Shown: positions 1 to 11,910 of the stretch, piece after piece
How the letters are laid out: each line of letters begins with the position of its first letter
Numbering within the stretch: position 1 is the stretch's first letter
Assembly (NCBI RefSeq): GCF_947172395.1
Contig: NC_069106.1
Coordinates: 2,108,001 to 2,172,000 of the forward strand
Length of the DNA: 64,000 nt
Direction: 5' to 3'
From: Bicyclus anynana
Lineage: Eukaryota; Arthropoda; Insecta; Lepidoptera; Nymphalidae
Notes under the pieces: model-generated
The model's database searches: none
What the model saw: the letters and a program-made list of their open reading frames with translations, nothing else
Told to the model about the DNA's origin: nothing
Position numbers and translations under genes: made by a program

Positions 1-180
1 TCCATAAAGCAAATTGTTAACGAAAATCAAAAATCATAATGTTAAGCACACTGCTTAGTAATTTTGATTAGTTAGCAATAGATTAATATTTAATACAAAA
101 TCACATCTACTCAAAGTTAGAGCCCTAATAAATATGCCTGCTGTAAGATTAAACTTACTATATTCAAAAACAACGCTTAC

Positions 181-670
181 TATATGGCTATAGCGGCCTT
201 TAATAAGCTATCCAGTAAGTTACAAGCAATGCCTCTCCAAACTTTTAGGAAAGAATTAAATAAATGGCTGCTCGAAAAGAGTTTTTATAAAATAAATGAA
301 TTTAATCAATTTCATGAAATAATGACATTATGACATAAGCAATTTAATCTATTAATTTTCATCATCGATTTATTTTTCATTTTCTTATTCATTAAAAGTT
401 TTGTTCTGTAAATAGCAAAATTTTATTTATGGTTTATTATAATAAAAATTGATGGCAATAAAAATTGTAATAAAGATATGTTAAATTTAGGTTGAAATTT
501 TTATTGTAAATTTTCACATCAAATATAATTATGTTATAAGGATAAATTATTGAAATTAATATTTTAATTGTAAAAATTTTGCATACTGTAATCAGTTGAA
601 TGTATATAAAACATGTACCACATTCTAGCAAATAAATGATTTGATTTGATTTGATTTGATTTGATTTAAG
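181..670 (+). mobile_element. LINE 3' end with TTTGA-rich tail
   Basis: A 47-codon frame (193-333) reads AAFNKLSSKLQAMPLQTFRK...KWLLEKSFYKINEF then a stop, like the C-terminus of CR1/Jockey-type reverse transcriptase ORFs. An A/T-rich 3' part and a (TTTGA)n run at 633-669 follow. Confidence 0.65.
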
Positions 671-1298
671 ATTATTTATTGGAGACATTAAGAAAAACGA
701 AAAATGGATGACGTCACAGGAAACTGCTAGTGTAAAATAAACAAACGTATTCGTGACGTAAACATGGTTCAGGCATTATGCCAACAAACAGGAAAATTTA
801 ATTAGTTACTTATAAACTAATATACATTGTATCAATATTTTCTTGGAATTACCACAACCTATATTTAGACAATCGCCTTACATTAATTAAGTTTTTAAAT
901 ACATTTTTAAGTTGTGATATTTATTTTTATATTTATTTATAGTCTATAATATAGTATAGTAGGTATATAGTAGTCATAAAACTATAGTCGTTGTAGCTAT
1001 TCCATTTAAAGTCAAAGTTACTTAATTTCAATTAGGCTCAGTTTAAAAGGTCTTTCGAAACGGTTTTAATATTATTAGATTATATATAATATATAAGATA
1101 GAATTAATGGTGATAATAATTCGTCGAAAATCTTAAAATATTTTAAGGCTTTAGTTGTTAATTTATCGTTTTAAATAGATTAAAAAAAAAGTATATCGCA
1201 TCGTATCGATTCGCAACGCGATCGCCGGAAAGCGATAAATCATGCGTCGCCTCTGTTACGGATATATACCTACGTCTGTTCGTGTGGTCCGAGAACTA
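671..1298. other. AT-rich intergenic sequence, nothing recognised
   Basis: No convincing frame, repeat or RNA seen. A small CG-rich patch (CGCAACGCGATCGCCGG near 1212) is unexplained. Confidence 0.5.
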
Positions 1299-1478
1299 CC
1301 CCCTAGCCAAGTGACACGCCGATTCTCTTTCTACGATCGCTAACGCTTCGAAAACTAGAAAGATGTAAGGGAATGACATTTGCTATCGACAGATCAAGAT
1401 CTGTCATTCTTTCAATCTTTCTAGTTTTCGAAGCGTTAGCAATCGTAAAAAGAAAATCGATGCCACTTGGCTAGGGGG
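1299..1478. mobile_element. Hairpin MITE, CCCCCTAGCCAAGTG ends
   Basis: 180 bp, almost one long palindrome: CCCCCTAGCCAAGTG, GCTAACGCTTCGAAAACTAG and their inverses, with GATCAAGATC near the centre. Confidence 0.85.
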
Positions 1479-1690
1479 GCTGGTGGGAGGCTTCGGCCGT
1501 AGCTAGTTACCATCCTACCGGTAAAGATGTACCGCCAAGCGATTTAGCATTCCTGTACGCTGTCATGTAGAAACCGAAAGGGGTGTGGATTTTCTACTCC
1601 TAACAAATTAGCCAGCTTCCATCTTCGATTGCATAATCACTTACCATCAGGTGAGATTGTAATCAAGGGCTAACCTGTAGGAGATAATAA
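1479..1690 (+). mobile_element. SINE-A, 5' truncated
   Basis: GGTGGGAGGCTTCGGCCGTA to the CTAACCTGTAGGAGATAAT tail. It matches the body of the tRNA-derived SINE at 6914 but lacks the tRNA-like head. Confidence 0.8.
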
Positions 1691-2165
1691 CAGTACATTA
1701 TGATATAAAGTGCGGTAAGTCGTAAATTACAGCTGAGGCGATATTGCCTATAGTAAGGAAGCAGAGGCTGTAATTATCAAAGCGCACGTATGTCGAGACA
1801 CACTTTGAAAACACTTTCTGAAAATTAATTTGCATCTTTGTTTTACAGGTGACATTTTGATACGCTTGTCATTAGCGAAGTGTGTGCGTTATTTTTAGGC
1901 AAATGCACCAAAAACAGTCATTACTAATAAAGTAAATTAATATTTTTGTGTTTTTGTTACCGATAAATGGCTGAAAATTTTGTTGATAATGCATAAATAA
2001 AAGCTCTTTGCGAAGATTTAGAATATAAGTAAATACCGTTTGTTTGTAGACGGATGATAAAGGTTTTATATTACATTACAGCACATGTGCGTTTTGAGAT
2101 ACATTACGATATCGAAATTGGTGAAATAAGCGACACTTTACGAACAAATGTGTTATAAAAATATG
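1690..2165 (+). repeat. Interspersed repeat ending TGTGTTATAAAAA
   Basis: GTACATTATGATATAAAGTG at the start and GAGATACATTACGATAT...GTGTTATAAAAA at the end match the short insert in the POLR1B 3' UTR (46541-46637). No coding potential. Confidence 0.5.
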
Positions 2166-2175
2166 TCCACACATC

Positions 2176-2491
2176 ACATCGTCGTCATCAACCCATATTC
2201 GGCTCACTGCTGAGCTCGAGTCTCCTCTCAGAATGAGAGGGGTAAGGCCAATAGTCCACCACGCTGGCCCAATGCGGATTGGCAGATTTCACACACGCAG
2301 AGAGTTAAGATAATTCTCTGGTATGCAGGTTTCCTCACGATGTGTGTTCCTTCACCGATTGAGACACGTGATATTTAATTTCTTAAAATGCACACAACTG
2401 AAAAGATGGAGGTGCATGCCCCGGACCGGATTCGAACCCACACCCTCCGGAATCGGAGGCAGAGGTCATATCCACTGGGCTATCACGGCTC
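2176..2491 (-). mobile_element. SINE-B, full length (tRNA-derived)
   Basis: ATCAACCCATATTCGGCTCA at the left, TCCTCTCAGAATGAGAGG hairpin, GATTCGAACCC (B-box inverse) and CACTGGGCTATCACGGCT (A-box inverse) at the right. Confidence 0.88.
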
Positions 2492-2977
2492 ACACATCAC
2501 ATCACCAATGTAAAATGCGACAAAGGTTTATCTAAAGATTAAATCTTTGATAATAATCCATGACAGTTTTGTATTCTACTATCCGTTAAAACAATTATAA
2601 TTCAAATGCTTATTGTGCGGAGCTACTCTTACTCGTTTATGTCACAGGCTATTCATTTTGTATCCAACCTTCGCAGCTCATTACAGTAAGTTTACGAAGG
2701 CCATAGAATATATTTTTTGCTCGATTTGATTAATTTGCCTCATCAATTGTAACACCAATCATAGAGGAATTCATAGACGTTGCAGGGGCACCCTCAGGGG
2801 ACCACTCACCCGCCGAGTGTCGTATACTCAAACGCGTAGAGTTTAAATTCGACACTCAGCGGGTGATGATTCTATGAAATCTACTGTTAGTAAATCTATT
2901 ATTTACAATGTTATATTTTGTGAAAATTTATTTACATGTATTGTCGTGTTCATCATCAGCCTATTTTAACGGTCCAC

Positions 2978-3187
2978 TCATCATCATCATTATCAACCCA
3001 TATTTCGCTCTCTGCTAAGCACGAGTCTCCTTTCAGAAGGAAGGGAGAGAGGGGTTAAGCCAATGGTCCACCACGCTGGCCCAATGCGGATTGGCAGACT
3101 TCACACACGCAGAGAATTAAGAAAGTTCTAAAGTATGCATGTTTCCTCACGATGTTTTCCTTCACCGTTTGAGACACGTCATATTTA
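2978..3187 (-). mobile_element. SINE-B, head missing
   Basis: CATCATTATCAACCCATATT to GTTTGAGACACGTCATATTT. Confidence 0.8.
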
Positions 3188-3604
3188 CCCTAAAAAATAT
3201 TTTTCCACATTTTTTTTAACGACTTAGTTCAAATTTTTAAAATACATACTCGTGCTAAATAACAGCTTTCTAATAATAATAGTCTCTGCGCTAAACCGAA
3301 GACAGGCAAACATGACGAATCTATAATCGTTCCTTGTGAACTGCGGAACCCTAAAAAGGAAGCAGATTTATGATAAATAATTAATTACAGACAGAGGCCT
3401 GTCTTAGATGGGCCCTGTATCAAAGTTAGTTGGGGGGCCCAATAATAGTTTTTTTATATGGTATTTTTCTTCGGGAAGCACCAGATTCAGTGAGATTGTG
3501 GGTTAAATTTTACAAATTTTTGCTTCTACACGTAACGGGGCCCTGTAGTCCTGTAGCTATGCATAATGTAGTAATAAATATATTTTCTTTCTTTCTTTCT
3601 ATGC

Positions 3605-3728
3605 CCCCCTAGCCAAGTGGTACGTCGATTTTCTTTCTACGATCGCTAACGCTTCGAAAACTAGAAAGATGTATGGGAATGACATTTGCTATCGACAGGT
3701 CACGTGATCAAGATCTGTCATTCTCATG
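3605..3728. mobile_element. Hairpin MITE, right arm missing
   Basis: Left arm and centre (CACGTGATCAAGATCTGTCA) match the copies at 1299 and 7490. The right arm is lost. Confidence 0.8.
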
Positions 3729-3842
3729 AATTACAGGCTCATTACAGAGTAGAGACTACTAAAACAATTACTATTATATATTTTTAGTAAGTATATTTTT
3801 GTGATTGGCCAAATCCAATTCGTATTCATATATTATTTCAAG

Positions 3843-4205
3843 ACTTACAAACGCCCGCAACATCGTCCGCGTGGAATTCACAAATCCCTCGGGAACCATG
3901 GATTTTCCGGGATAAAAAGTAGCCCATGTTTTAATCCAGGCTATAATATATCTCAATACCAAATTTCAGCTAATTCGCATCAGTAGTCGAGGCGTGAAAG
4001 AGTTACAAACATTCATATCATCAAAATCAGTTTTCACAAATCTCGGGAAACCATGGATTTTTTCGGGATACAAAGTAGCCTATGTGTTAATCCAGAGTAA
4101 AATCCATTTCCATTCCAAATTTCAGCCAAATCGCTTCAGTAGTAGCGGCGTTAAAGAGTAACAAACATCCATACAAACTTTCGCGTTTATAATATTAGTA
4201 GGATT
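3843..4205 (+). repeat. Interspersed repeat (CGCCCGCAACATCGTCCGCG type)
   Basis: Two overlapping copies of GGGAACCATGGATTTTCCGG ... AAATTTCAGC ... ATAATATTAGTA. Class not assigned. Confidence 0.65.
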
Positions 4206-4492
4206 ACTTGTATTTTGTGGTCAGTTTAGAATTTAATACGTCTGGCCTCTCTATTCAGTATGGCTGTGGTCTAAGTAATTTGATAACGAGGTAAAAGTAA
4301 AAGAATTACGCAAGGACATCTTGGTTCCACTGATATTGGAATACTAGCGGACGCCCGCGACTTCGTACGCGTGAAATTCTGCTTTTTCACAAATCCATCG
4401 TGTGTGTGATCTCAATCTGCACGATGTCATGCACATAGCAACCAACACACGTTCAGTTCGAGATTGTTATGAATAAATGAATAATTATTATC

Positions 4493-4526
4493 AGTCTGTG
4501 TGTGTGTCTGTGTGTGTGTGAGTGTA
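4493..4526. repeat. TG dinucleotide microsatellite
   Basis: TCTGTGTGTGTGTCTGTGTG then TGTGTGAGTG. Confidence 0.85.
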
Positions 4527-4680
4527 TACTCACTCATAATGTAGCTTTCCATTGGTAAAAGGATTTTTGAAAGATGCGTGAAAGCGTAACAAACAAACTG
4601 TAATATTAATTAGGATAGTGGATTTTAGAACATTGTAAATAACGTAAAATTTGTATATGTAACGTTATAGATACTTTCGT

Positions 4681-4937
4681 CGTCATCCATCCATATTAGG
4701 CTCACTGCTGAGCTCGAGTCTCCTCACAGAATGAGAGGGGTAAGGCCAATAGTCCACCACGCTGGCCCAATGCGGATTGGCAGACTTCACACACGCAGAT
4801 AATTAGGATAATTCTCTAGTATGCAGGTTTCCTTACGAGGTTTTCCTTGGTTACGAGGTACATGGCCCGGAACGGATTCGAACCCACACCCTCTGGAATC
4901 GGAGGCAGAGATCATATCCACTGGGCTATCACGGCTC
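4681..4937 (-). mobile_element. SINE-B with internal deletion
   Basis: Both ends are present; the middle, with the usual CACGTG segment, is missing. Confidence 0.82.
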
Positions 4938-5289
4938 TCTCTGTGGCTCTGTCTGCTGCCACAGTTACTTTGCAACTACTTTATTATAGATCTTAATGTT
5001 ATAATGAATTCTAATAGATTCACAAGTCTCTGGTAACTATATTAACATAATTATTATAGGATTTATAGGTTACTGCAGTAATTCAACCTTGATATTTTAT
5101 ATTTTTTTTCCTCATTAATATTAATATTTTAATTAATGTCAAAGATTATAAACATCCCGATAGAAACAAATGGGTTAAATGCCTGCGATACCCGGACATT
5201 CCTCATTAAAAAAAGGCAGATTTTTTTTCAGCCTATGCTCCTACTATACTTACATTAAACCTATTATTAATATAGTACGGTAGCTAATA

Positions 5290-5733
5290 GGGATGATGAC
5301 AGTTTTTTAAATTGTATATAAATTAAGAGTACGCTAATAGTAAAGCAATTTTGTAAAAGTAACAGGGTATCTGCGATCATTACTTTCGGAGCTACAGGGA
5401 TTTAAAGGGTCAGATATGCGGCGCTGCCGCGGATCCCTGAAAGACGCCCCATACAAAATGGTACGCACTTATGACGTAGTAGGCAATTAATGATCGTTAG
5501 ATTTGTATGGGCGTTTAAACAAAATGTTACATTTAATGTAAGGAAGCTAAAACTGTATGAATTTTCATCTAATTACGATAAAATATTTTTAGTAGATTTT
5601 GAAATTTTATAATCTTATTTATTTTGCAAATATCCAGTCAATCTTTGCTTTTTATGTATAAATTAGTTAACATTTACCTTATTTACCGGAATGTATCATA
5701 AAAATCAATATATTCAAACCTAGTCATCATCCC
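5290..5733 (+). mobile_element. MITE family GGGATGATGAC, intergenic copy
   Basis: Same ends and core as the copy at 20186, with an internal deletion (444 bp). Confidence 0.85.
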
Positions 5734-6750
5734 CATTATGAAGTTTGGGCTATGGTGTCTTTGGAAGCAAATCTAATTACAAAACGTATTTTTTTATATT
5801 CTGTAAAAGTAAATAACAAACAAAAAAATATTCATAATAAACATTCACTCAGTTCGTCTCATGTAGGATGCGGGTGACAGTTCGTTTCACTCTTAAAAGT
5901 TTGCCGCGATTCACGATAGTAGTACGTATTATGTACGTCATACAGGCAACTGTCACCATACCCATGCTATCTGAAAAACACTTTACATAGGTGTACGCTA
6001 ACAGGATGGGGCATCACTGGATATTTTTCACTTAAGAAACAAAAATGGTCTTATTAAATTATGTAGGATGTTTTCTACTTTTGGGCGGAGTTTCTTTTTT
6101 TTAACTTTTGTAATGTCTAAACACAGAATAAAGATCATACGGAATGAGTCTTTACAAGCAGAGTAGTGAAGCCGGTGAAACCCATAAAACACAAACGTCA
6201 CACAACAACATCCTCGTTAACATCCGCTTATACAAACTTTTTTTTATAATTTGTATTTAAAAATTTAACACTAACAACAATTACGTAATAATGAATATAA
6301 TAATCAATAATTACCAGTAAAAAATTACTCCATCTTACTTATTTCTTTAGTTTTTGTGAACAGTTTTTTAAATATTTAAAAACATAAGACGCCATTTTTC
6401 TTGATTATTATTGAAAGTTACTGATAATAATGTATAAAAACCAGTAACGAAGGCTGAAATTTTCTAGTAGGTTCCCGTTCATGTATTTTTTAGTCTGAAT
6501 GACCAAGCTAGTTTCATATACGTCTACTGTCTTATAAATATTATTAATTATTAATATTATGTACTGCTTTTTAGTTACGCGGAAAAGTTTATTGCACAGA
6601 TTGTAGAAATGATGTTGTAATATTATTATATACCTATTACGAGTGTATAAAATACATTACATAATGAATATGAATGTTTGGATTTTTAAAAGGTAACCCC
6701 GATAGGAATCGTGTTGTTAGGACCCATCGCCGCTGATAAATACATATAAA
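5734..6750. other. Intergenic sequence, nothing recognised
   Basis: AT-rich. It holds short inverted stretches (TGACAG...CTGTCA between 5875 and 5955) but no gene or known repeat. Confidence 0.5.
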
Positions 6751-6875
6751 ACATTATGGGGTTAAATAGGGAAAGAAAGTTTACACCGATATTTACACGG
6801 CCGAAGTCGCGATCGTCAGCTAGTCTATGTACTTATATTCCGAATTTCAGCCGAATCGGTTCAATGGTTGCTCGT

Positions 6876-6913
6876 ACACACACACACGCACACACACACA
6901 CACACACACACAC
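6876..6913. repeat. CA dinucleotide microsatellite
   Basis: CACACACACG then about 13 further CA units, directly before SINE-A. Confidence 0.9.
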
Positions 6914-7238
6914 GGCCTTCGTGGCGCAGTGGTATGCGCGGTGGATTTACAAAACGGAGGTCCTGGGTTCGATCCCCGGCTGGGCAGATTGAGATTTTCT
7001 TAATTTGTCCAGGTCTGGCTAGTGGGAGGCTTCGGCCGTGGCTAGTTACCACCGTACCGGCAAAGACGTACCACCAAGCGATTTAGCGTTCCGGTACGAT
7101 GCCGTGTAGACACCGAAAGGAGTGTGGATTTTCATCCTCCTCCTAACAAGTTAGCCCGCTTCCATCTTAGATTGCATCATCACTTACCATCAGGTGAGAT
7201 TGTAGTCAAGGGCTAACTTGTAAAGAATAAAAAAAAAA
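6914..7238 (+). mobile_element. SINE-A, full length (tRNA-derived)
   Basis: A tRNA-like head with A-box TGGCGCAGTGGTATGCGC and B-box GGTTCGATCCC, then a body with GGCTTCGGCCGTGGCTAG and CATCACTTACCATCAGGTGA, ending TAAAGAATAAAAAAAA. Not a working tRNA gene. It is preceded by a CA microsatellite. Confidence 0.9.
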
Positions 7239-7489
7239 CACACACACACGCACACATACACAGCTGCTACTTTATAATCATGTGTAGTATGTCAGCTATC
7301 TGCTTTAAAATACAAAGTTCAAAGTTAACGACGTTTGCGATATCATTTGTTTAATAAACTAAGTAGGCAGTTAAAATTATTACTTACTTATTGGTTCCTA
7401 ATCTAATAATAATTATATAATTGCAATAATTATATTTTACTACCAATTTATTTGTTTAATCCTCAATAGCTTACTGGTAAAAGAGTCGC

Positions 7490-7649
7490 CCCCCTAGTCA
7501 ACTAACGCTTCGAAACTAGAAAGATGTATGGAATGACATTTGCTATCGACAGATCACGTGATCAAGATCTGTCATTCCCATACATTTTTCTACTTTTCGA
7601 AGCGTTAGCGATCGTAGAAAGAGAATCGACGTGCCACTTGGCTAGAGGA
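7490..7649. mobile_element. Hairpin MITE, third copy
   Basis: CCCCCTAGTC...CTAACGCTTCGAAACTAG on the left with a 25-base loss, and CGAAGCGTTAGCGATCG...CCACTTGGCTAG on the right. Confidence 0.82.
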
Positions 7650-7799
7650 GCTGGACTTATGTATGGACGTCATGGGTTTCAATCCCGCCTGCAGTTGGCT
7701 TTACTTACTTAGTAATTCTACCAACTCCTAACAGTATTTTCGAGTAATAGGAAGGAAAGAGGAATAGTGGTAATATTTAACAAAAAATATCTAATATCT

Positions 7800-8000
7800 A
7801 GGTATACTAATATTATAAAGCTGAAGAGTTTGTTTGTTTGATTGAATGCGCTAATCTCAGGAACTACTGGTCCGAATTGAAAAACTCTTTCAGTTTTAGA
7901 TAGCTCATTTATCGAGGAAGGCTATAGGCTATATTTTATCCCTGTATTCCTACAGGAACGGGAACCACGCGGGTAAAACCGCCGTAATGGCATTGTTAAG
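7800..8000 (-). repeat. Interspersed repeat (CCCGTTCCCGTAGGAATACG type), inverted
   Basis: TATTATAAAGCTGAAGAGTT to GGAACGGGAACCACGCGGGT. Other copies lie at 22739, 27240, 40743 and around the Copia element. Confidence 0.65.
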
Positions 8001-8019
8001 CGTAACGCAAAATTTATTG

Positions 8020-8600
8020 ACGGTACTGTATACTTCTTTGCTGGTAAAGTGGTTACTTATGCTAATCACGGGTTAAGATGGGCGGTATGTATAGTATAAA
8101 AAAAAAATAAAAAAAAACCGTGAAATGTAAGACTCGACTAGAATTAACGCGTAATCGAAGATATACCTAAATATGTTTAGTTGAGTAAATCCACGTTTTA
8201 AGTACGTAGTCATTAGGCTAGAAAAGCAAATACCTTCAAAATTAAATATTTTTTATCAATTTAAACGATCTACATCAAGATATACTGATTTCACCAACAC
8301 TAATTACAAAAATTATCAATTAAGATTGTAATTATCAAGATAATGTTAAAAATAAACCGACAAAATATACGTAAAATTATATTATGTAAAAAATGTGGGT
8401 AATTAGTTAATTGAGCGTACCTTTCGAATTATCTAGAAATCACATGGCTACATTTTATAATTTCTGAAGAGTTAGTAAACTTATTATTAAAAAATAATTA
8501 CCCAGTAACTATTAAAACTATTTTTTGCATTTAAATTAATAATTTAAAATCTTACACCAGATTAACAACTTAACTATTTAAAAAAAATATTACATAAAAA
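8020..8600. other. AT-rich intergenic sequence, nothing recognised
   Basis: Very AT-rich with no open frame of note. It could be intron sequence if the candidate exon at 8613 is real. Confidence 0.45.
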
Positions 8601-8612
8601 GTAAAAACTTAC

Positions 8613-8870
8613 CACAGCATAAAAAACATCGACTCCAACTAATAACTAAACGAAACTAAAATAAATGCAACTCTATTTAAAACACTGTCGATTAAAAAAA
8701 AGTCATGTAATCGATAATTCTTTTTTTAAATTACGTAATTAGCGCAGCGCGGGAGTATCGTGGACGCGATGGACGTACGCGCCTGTTTTGGGAACACTGG
8801 CCAAATAGAATAGAACTAATTTCAAATGCGCACCGCCTGAACGGCGTCGCTGTCAAACCGACTGTTCGAT
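8613..8870 (-). promoter_or_regulatory. Possible promoter and first exon of an unseen - strand gene
   Basis: On the - strand a CG-containing stretch (8745-8870, with GGCGACGCCGTTCAGGCGG) leads into an AT-rich part and then ATGTTTTTTATGCTGTG|GTAAGT, a good donor at 8612. The ATG at 8629 would give MFFML before splicing. No further exon to the left is recognised, so this is a weak call. Confidence 0.25.
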
Positions 8871-9192
8871 ATTTGAAATTATGAATTTACCTCTTCCCTT
8901 GATTCTAAATTTGAATTTATTATTATTGCACTGAAATAAGTTAACGCTTTCATATTCAAAATGCATTTTTTTTTATTGGCAAAGGTTGTTTTTTACAACA
9001 ATTTCAATTCTTTCTTCAAGGAAAATGTCCTACAGATTTTGACATTACTTTTCTTTTAAAGTAGGCACCTACTCAACAAAGGACTCAAATTTAATTTGTA
9101 TCTACGTGCTTAGATTCGTCATCATTCATTTGTTTCATTAGGTACAATATTTTTATACTATACAACCATTGTACACCTACGTGTCTATATCT

Positions 9193-9264
9193 GGCTAGGA
9201 CCGTTGACCTTACGAGAGGCCTATGTCCAGCAGTGGGCGTCCATCAGCTGATAATGATGATGAT
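9193..9264 (+). mobile_element. LINE 3' tail fragment
   Basis: GAGGCCTATGTCCAGCAGTG GGCGTCCATCAGCTG then (ATG)n matches the end of the longer fragment at 47896-48132. Confidence 0.6.
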
Positions 9265-9445
9265 GTTTTGTAATATTTCGGGACGTTGCTTATGAATCCC
9301 CGAAGAGTGAAATGTTTATTTTTGTGAAATCTTCGCACACAACAATATTATGTTTACGTTAAAATAAACAGGAATAGATACGGATGTGGACTTGGCCGTG
9401 AAATAGATATTTTTGGTCGATAGTTACTAATTTTCGTAAATTTAT

Positions 9446-9690
9446 CTAAATATCACACTAATATAGTAAAGGCGAAAGTTTGTGTGTAAGTGTGAAAGTG
9501 TGTAATTATGTTTGTTCCTCTTTAACGCTGCGGCTACTGAAGCGATTTGGCTGAAATTTGGAATGGAAATAGATTTAACTCTGGATTAACACGTAAGTTA
9601 CTTTTCATCCCGGAAAAATCCATGGTTCCCGCGGGATTTGTGAGAAACTGAATTTCACGCGGACGAAGTTGCGGGCGACCGCTAGTACTC
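9446..9690 (-). repeat. Interspersed repeat, inverted copy of the 3843 family
   Basis: ACTAATATAGTAAAGGCGAA to GACGAAGTTGCGGGCGACCG. Confidence 0.65.
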
Positions 9691-10040
9691 ACATAAAAGC
9701 GACAGGACACATTACGAAATATCGCTTTACGTACAAATACAAAGGTGAAATTTAGCAGGGAGGTAGTTTATAGTTAGTAGATGTCCGCTAAGAACGGATT
9801 TTGTGAAAAGGCCGGATTAACGAGGTCTCAGGGTGGACAAAGATGCGAGCGTCCGCTAGTAACTACATATCACGCGACACGCCTCAATTCCGTAGGGGTA
9901 GGTAGAGATCACCTCCTCCACTTGCTACGATCCTTGCTTAGCTCCTTCATCCATTCTCATTAATCCGTGGCATACTCAGTTGCGTAGCTAGGCATGGACG
10001 ATTTGAGCCCCTGCCCACGGCCTTGCATTAAAAAGGGCCC

Positions 10041-10318
10041 TTTTTTTATTCTTTACAAGTTAGCCCTTGACTACAATCTCACCTGATGGTAAGTGATGAT
10101 GTAATCTAAGATGGAAGCGGGCTAACTTGTTAGGAGGAGGATGAAAATCCACACTCCTTTCGGTTTCTACACGACATCGTACCGGAACGCTAAATCGCTT
10201 GGCAGTACGTCTTTGTCGGTAGGTGGTAACTAGCCACGGCCGAAGCCTCCCACTAGCTAGACCAATTAAGAAAAACCTCAATCGGTCTAGCCGGGGATCG
10301 AACCCAGGACCTCCGTCC
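10041..10318 (-). mobile_element. SINE-A, inverted copy
   Basis: Poly(A) side at 10041, body, then GGGATCGAACCCAGGACCTC (B-box inverse). The head is cut near 10318. Confidence 0.85.
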
Positions 10319-10408
10319 CTTGCGAGGTCTTGCAATTTTTATCTAGATACCCTCAAGAACCACTTACTGAACTTAACTTACTTACTTAACACGCAATTAC
10401 TGAACCGA

Positions 10409-10575
10409 TTATCATGAAAATTAAATGGGACCAATCTGGAACTATACTTTTTCAAACAAAAAAAGAATTTTGAAAATCGATTAAGAAATTACGAAATTAT
10501 GAGGTAACAAACATTTAAAAAAAACATACGCGTCGAAAAGAGAACCTTCTGCTTTTTTTTGAAGTCGGTCAAAAA
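10409..10575 (-). repeat. End fragment of the composite repeat
   Basis: AAATGGGACCAATCTGGAAC to GAACCTTCTGCTTTTTTTTG and AAGTCGGTC matches the right end of 14106-15478. Confidence 0.6.
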
Positions 10576-10595
10576 GGGCCTCACTAATACGACTT

Positions 10596-10694
10596 ACAGA
10601 CGTTTTTTATTAAATTAAATGGCAAATTAACCCGTGACTGCGATCTCAGCTGATGTTAAGTGACCATAGAGTCATGGAAGCGGGCTTACTTGGA
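10596..10694 (-). mobile_element. SINE-A, degenerate tail fragment
   Basis: TTAACCCGTGACTGCGATCT and GGAAGCGGGCTTACTTGG are diverged tail and body pieces. Confidence 0.55.
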
Positions 10695-10852
10695 AAAGGT
10701 AAGAAAATTGTTAATAAAAATCACAATAAAGACGTAAATAAAATATCTATGATCACAAATTTCATTTAAAAAATATGTCGTGGAATTTGTGTTGCAAAAG
10801 TTCCTTTTGTAATTCTGGTGACATATACAACCTTTATCAGGCAGATCGATTT

Positions 10853-11910
10853 TTTGTAATCGTAACAAGTATAGTGTGAGTAATACCTATCGCTGAGGTG
10901 CGTGTCACCACTAGGGCTGTCAACATTTTTTGTAATCGTAACAAGTATAGTGTGAGTAATACCTATCGCTGAGGTGCGTGTCACCACTAGGGCTGTCAAC
11001 ATTTTTTGTAATCGTAACAAGTATAGTGTGAGTAATACCTATCGCTGAGGTGCGTGTCACCACTAGGGCTGTCAACATTTTTTGTAATCGTAACAAGTAT
11101 AGTGTGAGTAATACCTATCGCTGAGGTGCGTGTCACCACTAGGGCTGTCAACATTTTTTGTAATCGTAACAAGTATAGTGTGAGTAATACCTATCGCTGA
11201 GGTGCGTGTCACCACTAGGGCTGTCAACATTTTTTGTAATCGTAACAAGTATAGTGTGAGTAATACCTATCGCTGAGGTGCGTGTCACCACTAGGGCTGT
11301 CAACATTTTTTGTAATCGTAACAAGTATAGTGTGAGTAATACCTTTCGCTGAGGTGCGTGTCACCACTAGGGCTGTCAACATTTTTTGTAATCGTAACAA
11401 GTATAGTGTGAGTAATACCTATCGCTGAGGTGCGTGTCACCACTAGGGCTGTCAACATTTTTTGTAATCGTAACAAGTATAGTGTGAGTAATACCTATCG
11501 CTGAGGTGCGTGTCACCACTAGGGCTGTCAACATTTTTTGTAATCGTAACAAGTATAGTGTGAGTAATACCTATCGCTGAGGTGCGTGTCACCACTAGGG
11601 CTGTCAACATTTTTTGTAATCGTAACAAGTATAGTGTGAGTAATACCTATCGCTGAGGTGCGTGTCACCACTAGGGCTGTCAACATTTTTTGTAATCGTA
11701 ACAAGTATAGTGTGAGTAATACCTATCGCTGAGGTGCGTGTCACCACTAGGGCTGTCAACATTTTTTGTAATCGTAACAAGTATAGTGTGAGTAATACCT
11801 ATCGCTGAGGTGCGTGTCACCACTAGGGCTGTCAACATTTTTTGTAATCGTAACAAGTATAGTGTGAGTAATACCTATCGCTGAGGTGCGTGTCACCACT
11901 AGGGCTGTCA
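10853..11910 (+). repeat. 76-bp satellite array, 14 copies
   Basis: Period 76, marked by CGCTGAGGTGCGTGTCACC at 10891, 10967 and so on to 11879. Copies look identical apart from one A-to-T change near 11345. Each unit holds GGTGCGTGTCACC, a short hairpin. There is no spacer variation, so it is not a CRISPR array. A frame of 84 residues on the - strand is only the repeat translated. Confidence 0.95.

Noticed and set aside
6914..7000. tRNA gene suggested by A- and B-box
   Set aside because: Followed by a SINE body and A-rich tail shared with many copies; no cloverleaf with a plausible anticodon stem was made out.
10853..11910. CRISPR-like array
   Set aside because: Repeats are directly adjacent with no unique spacers, and the genome is animal.
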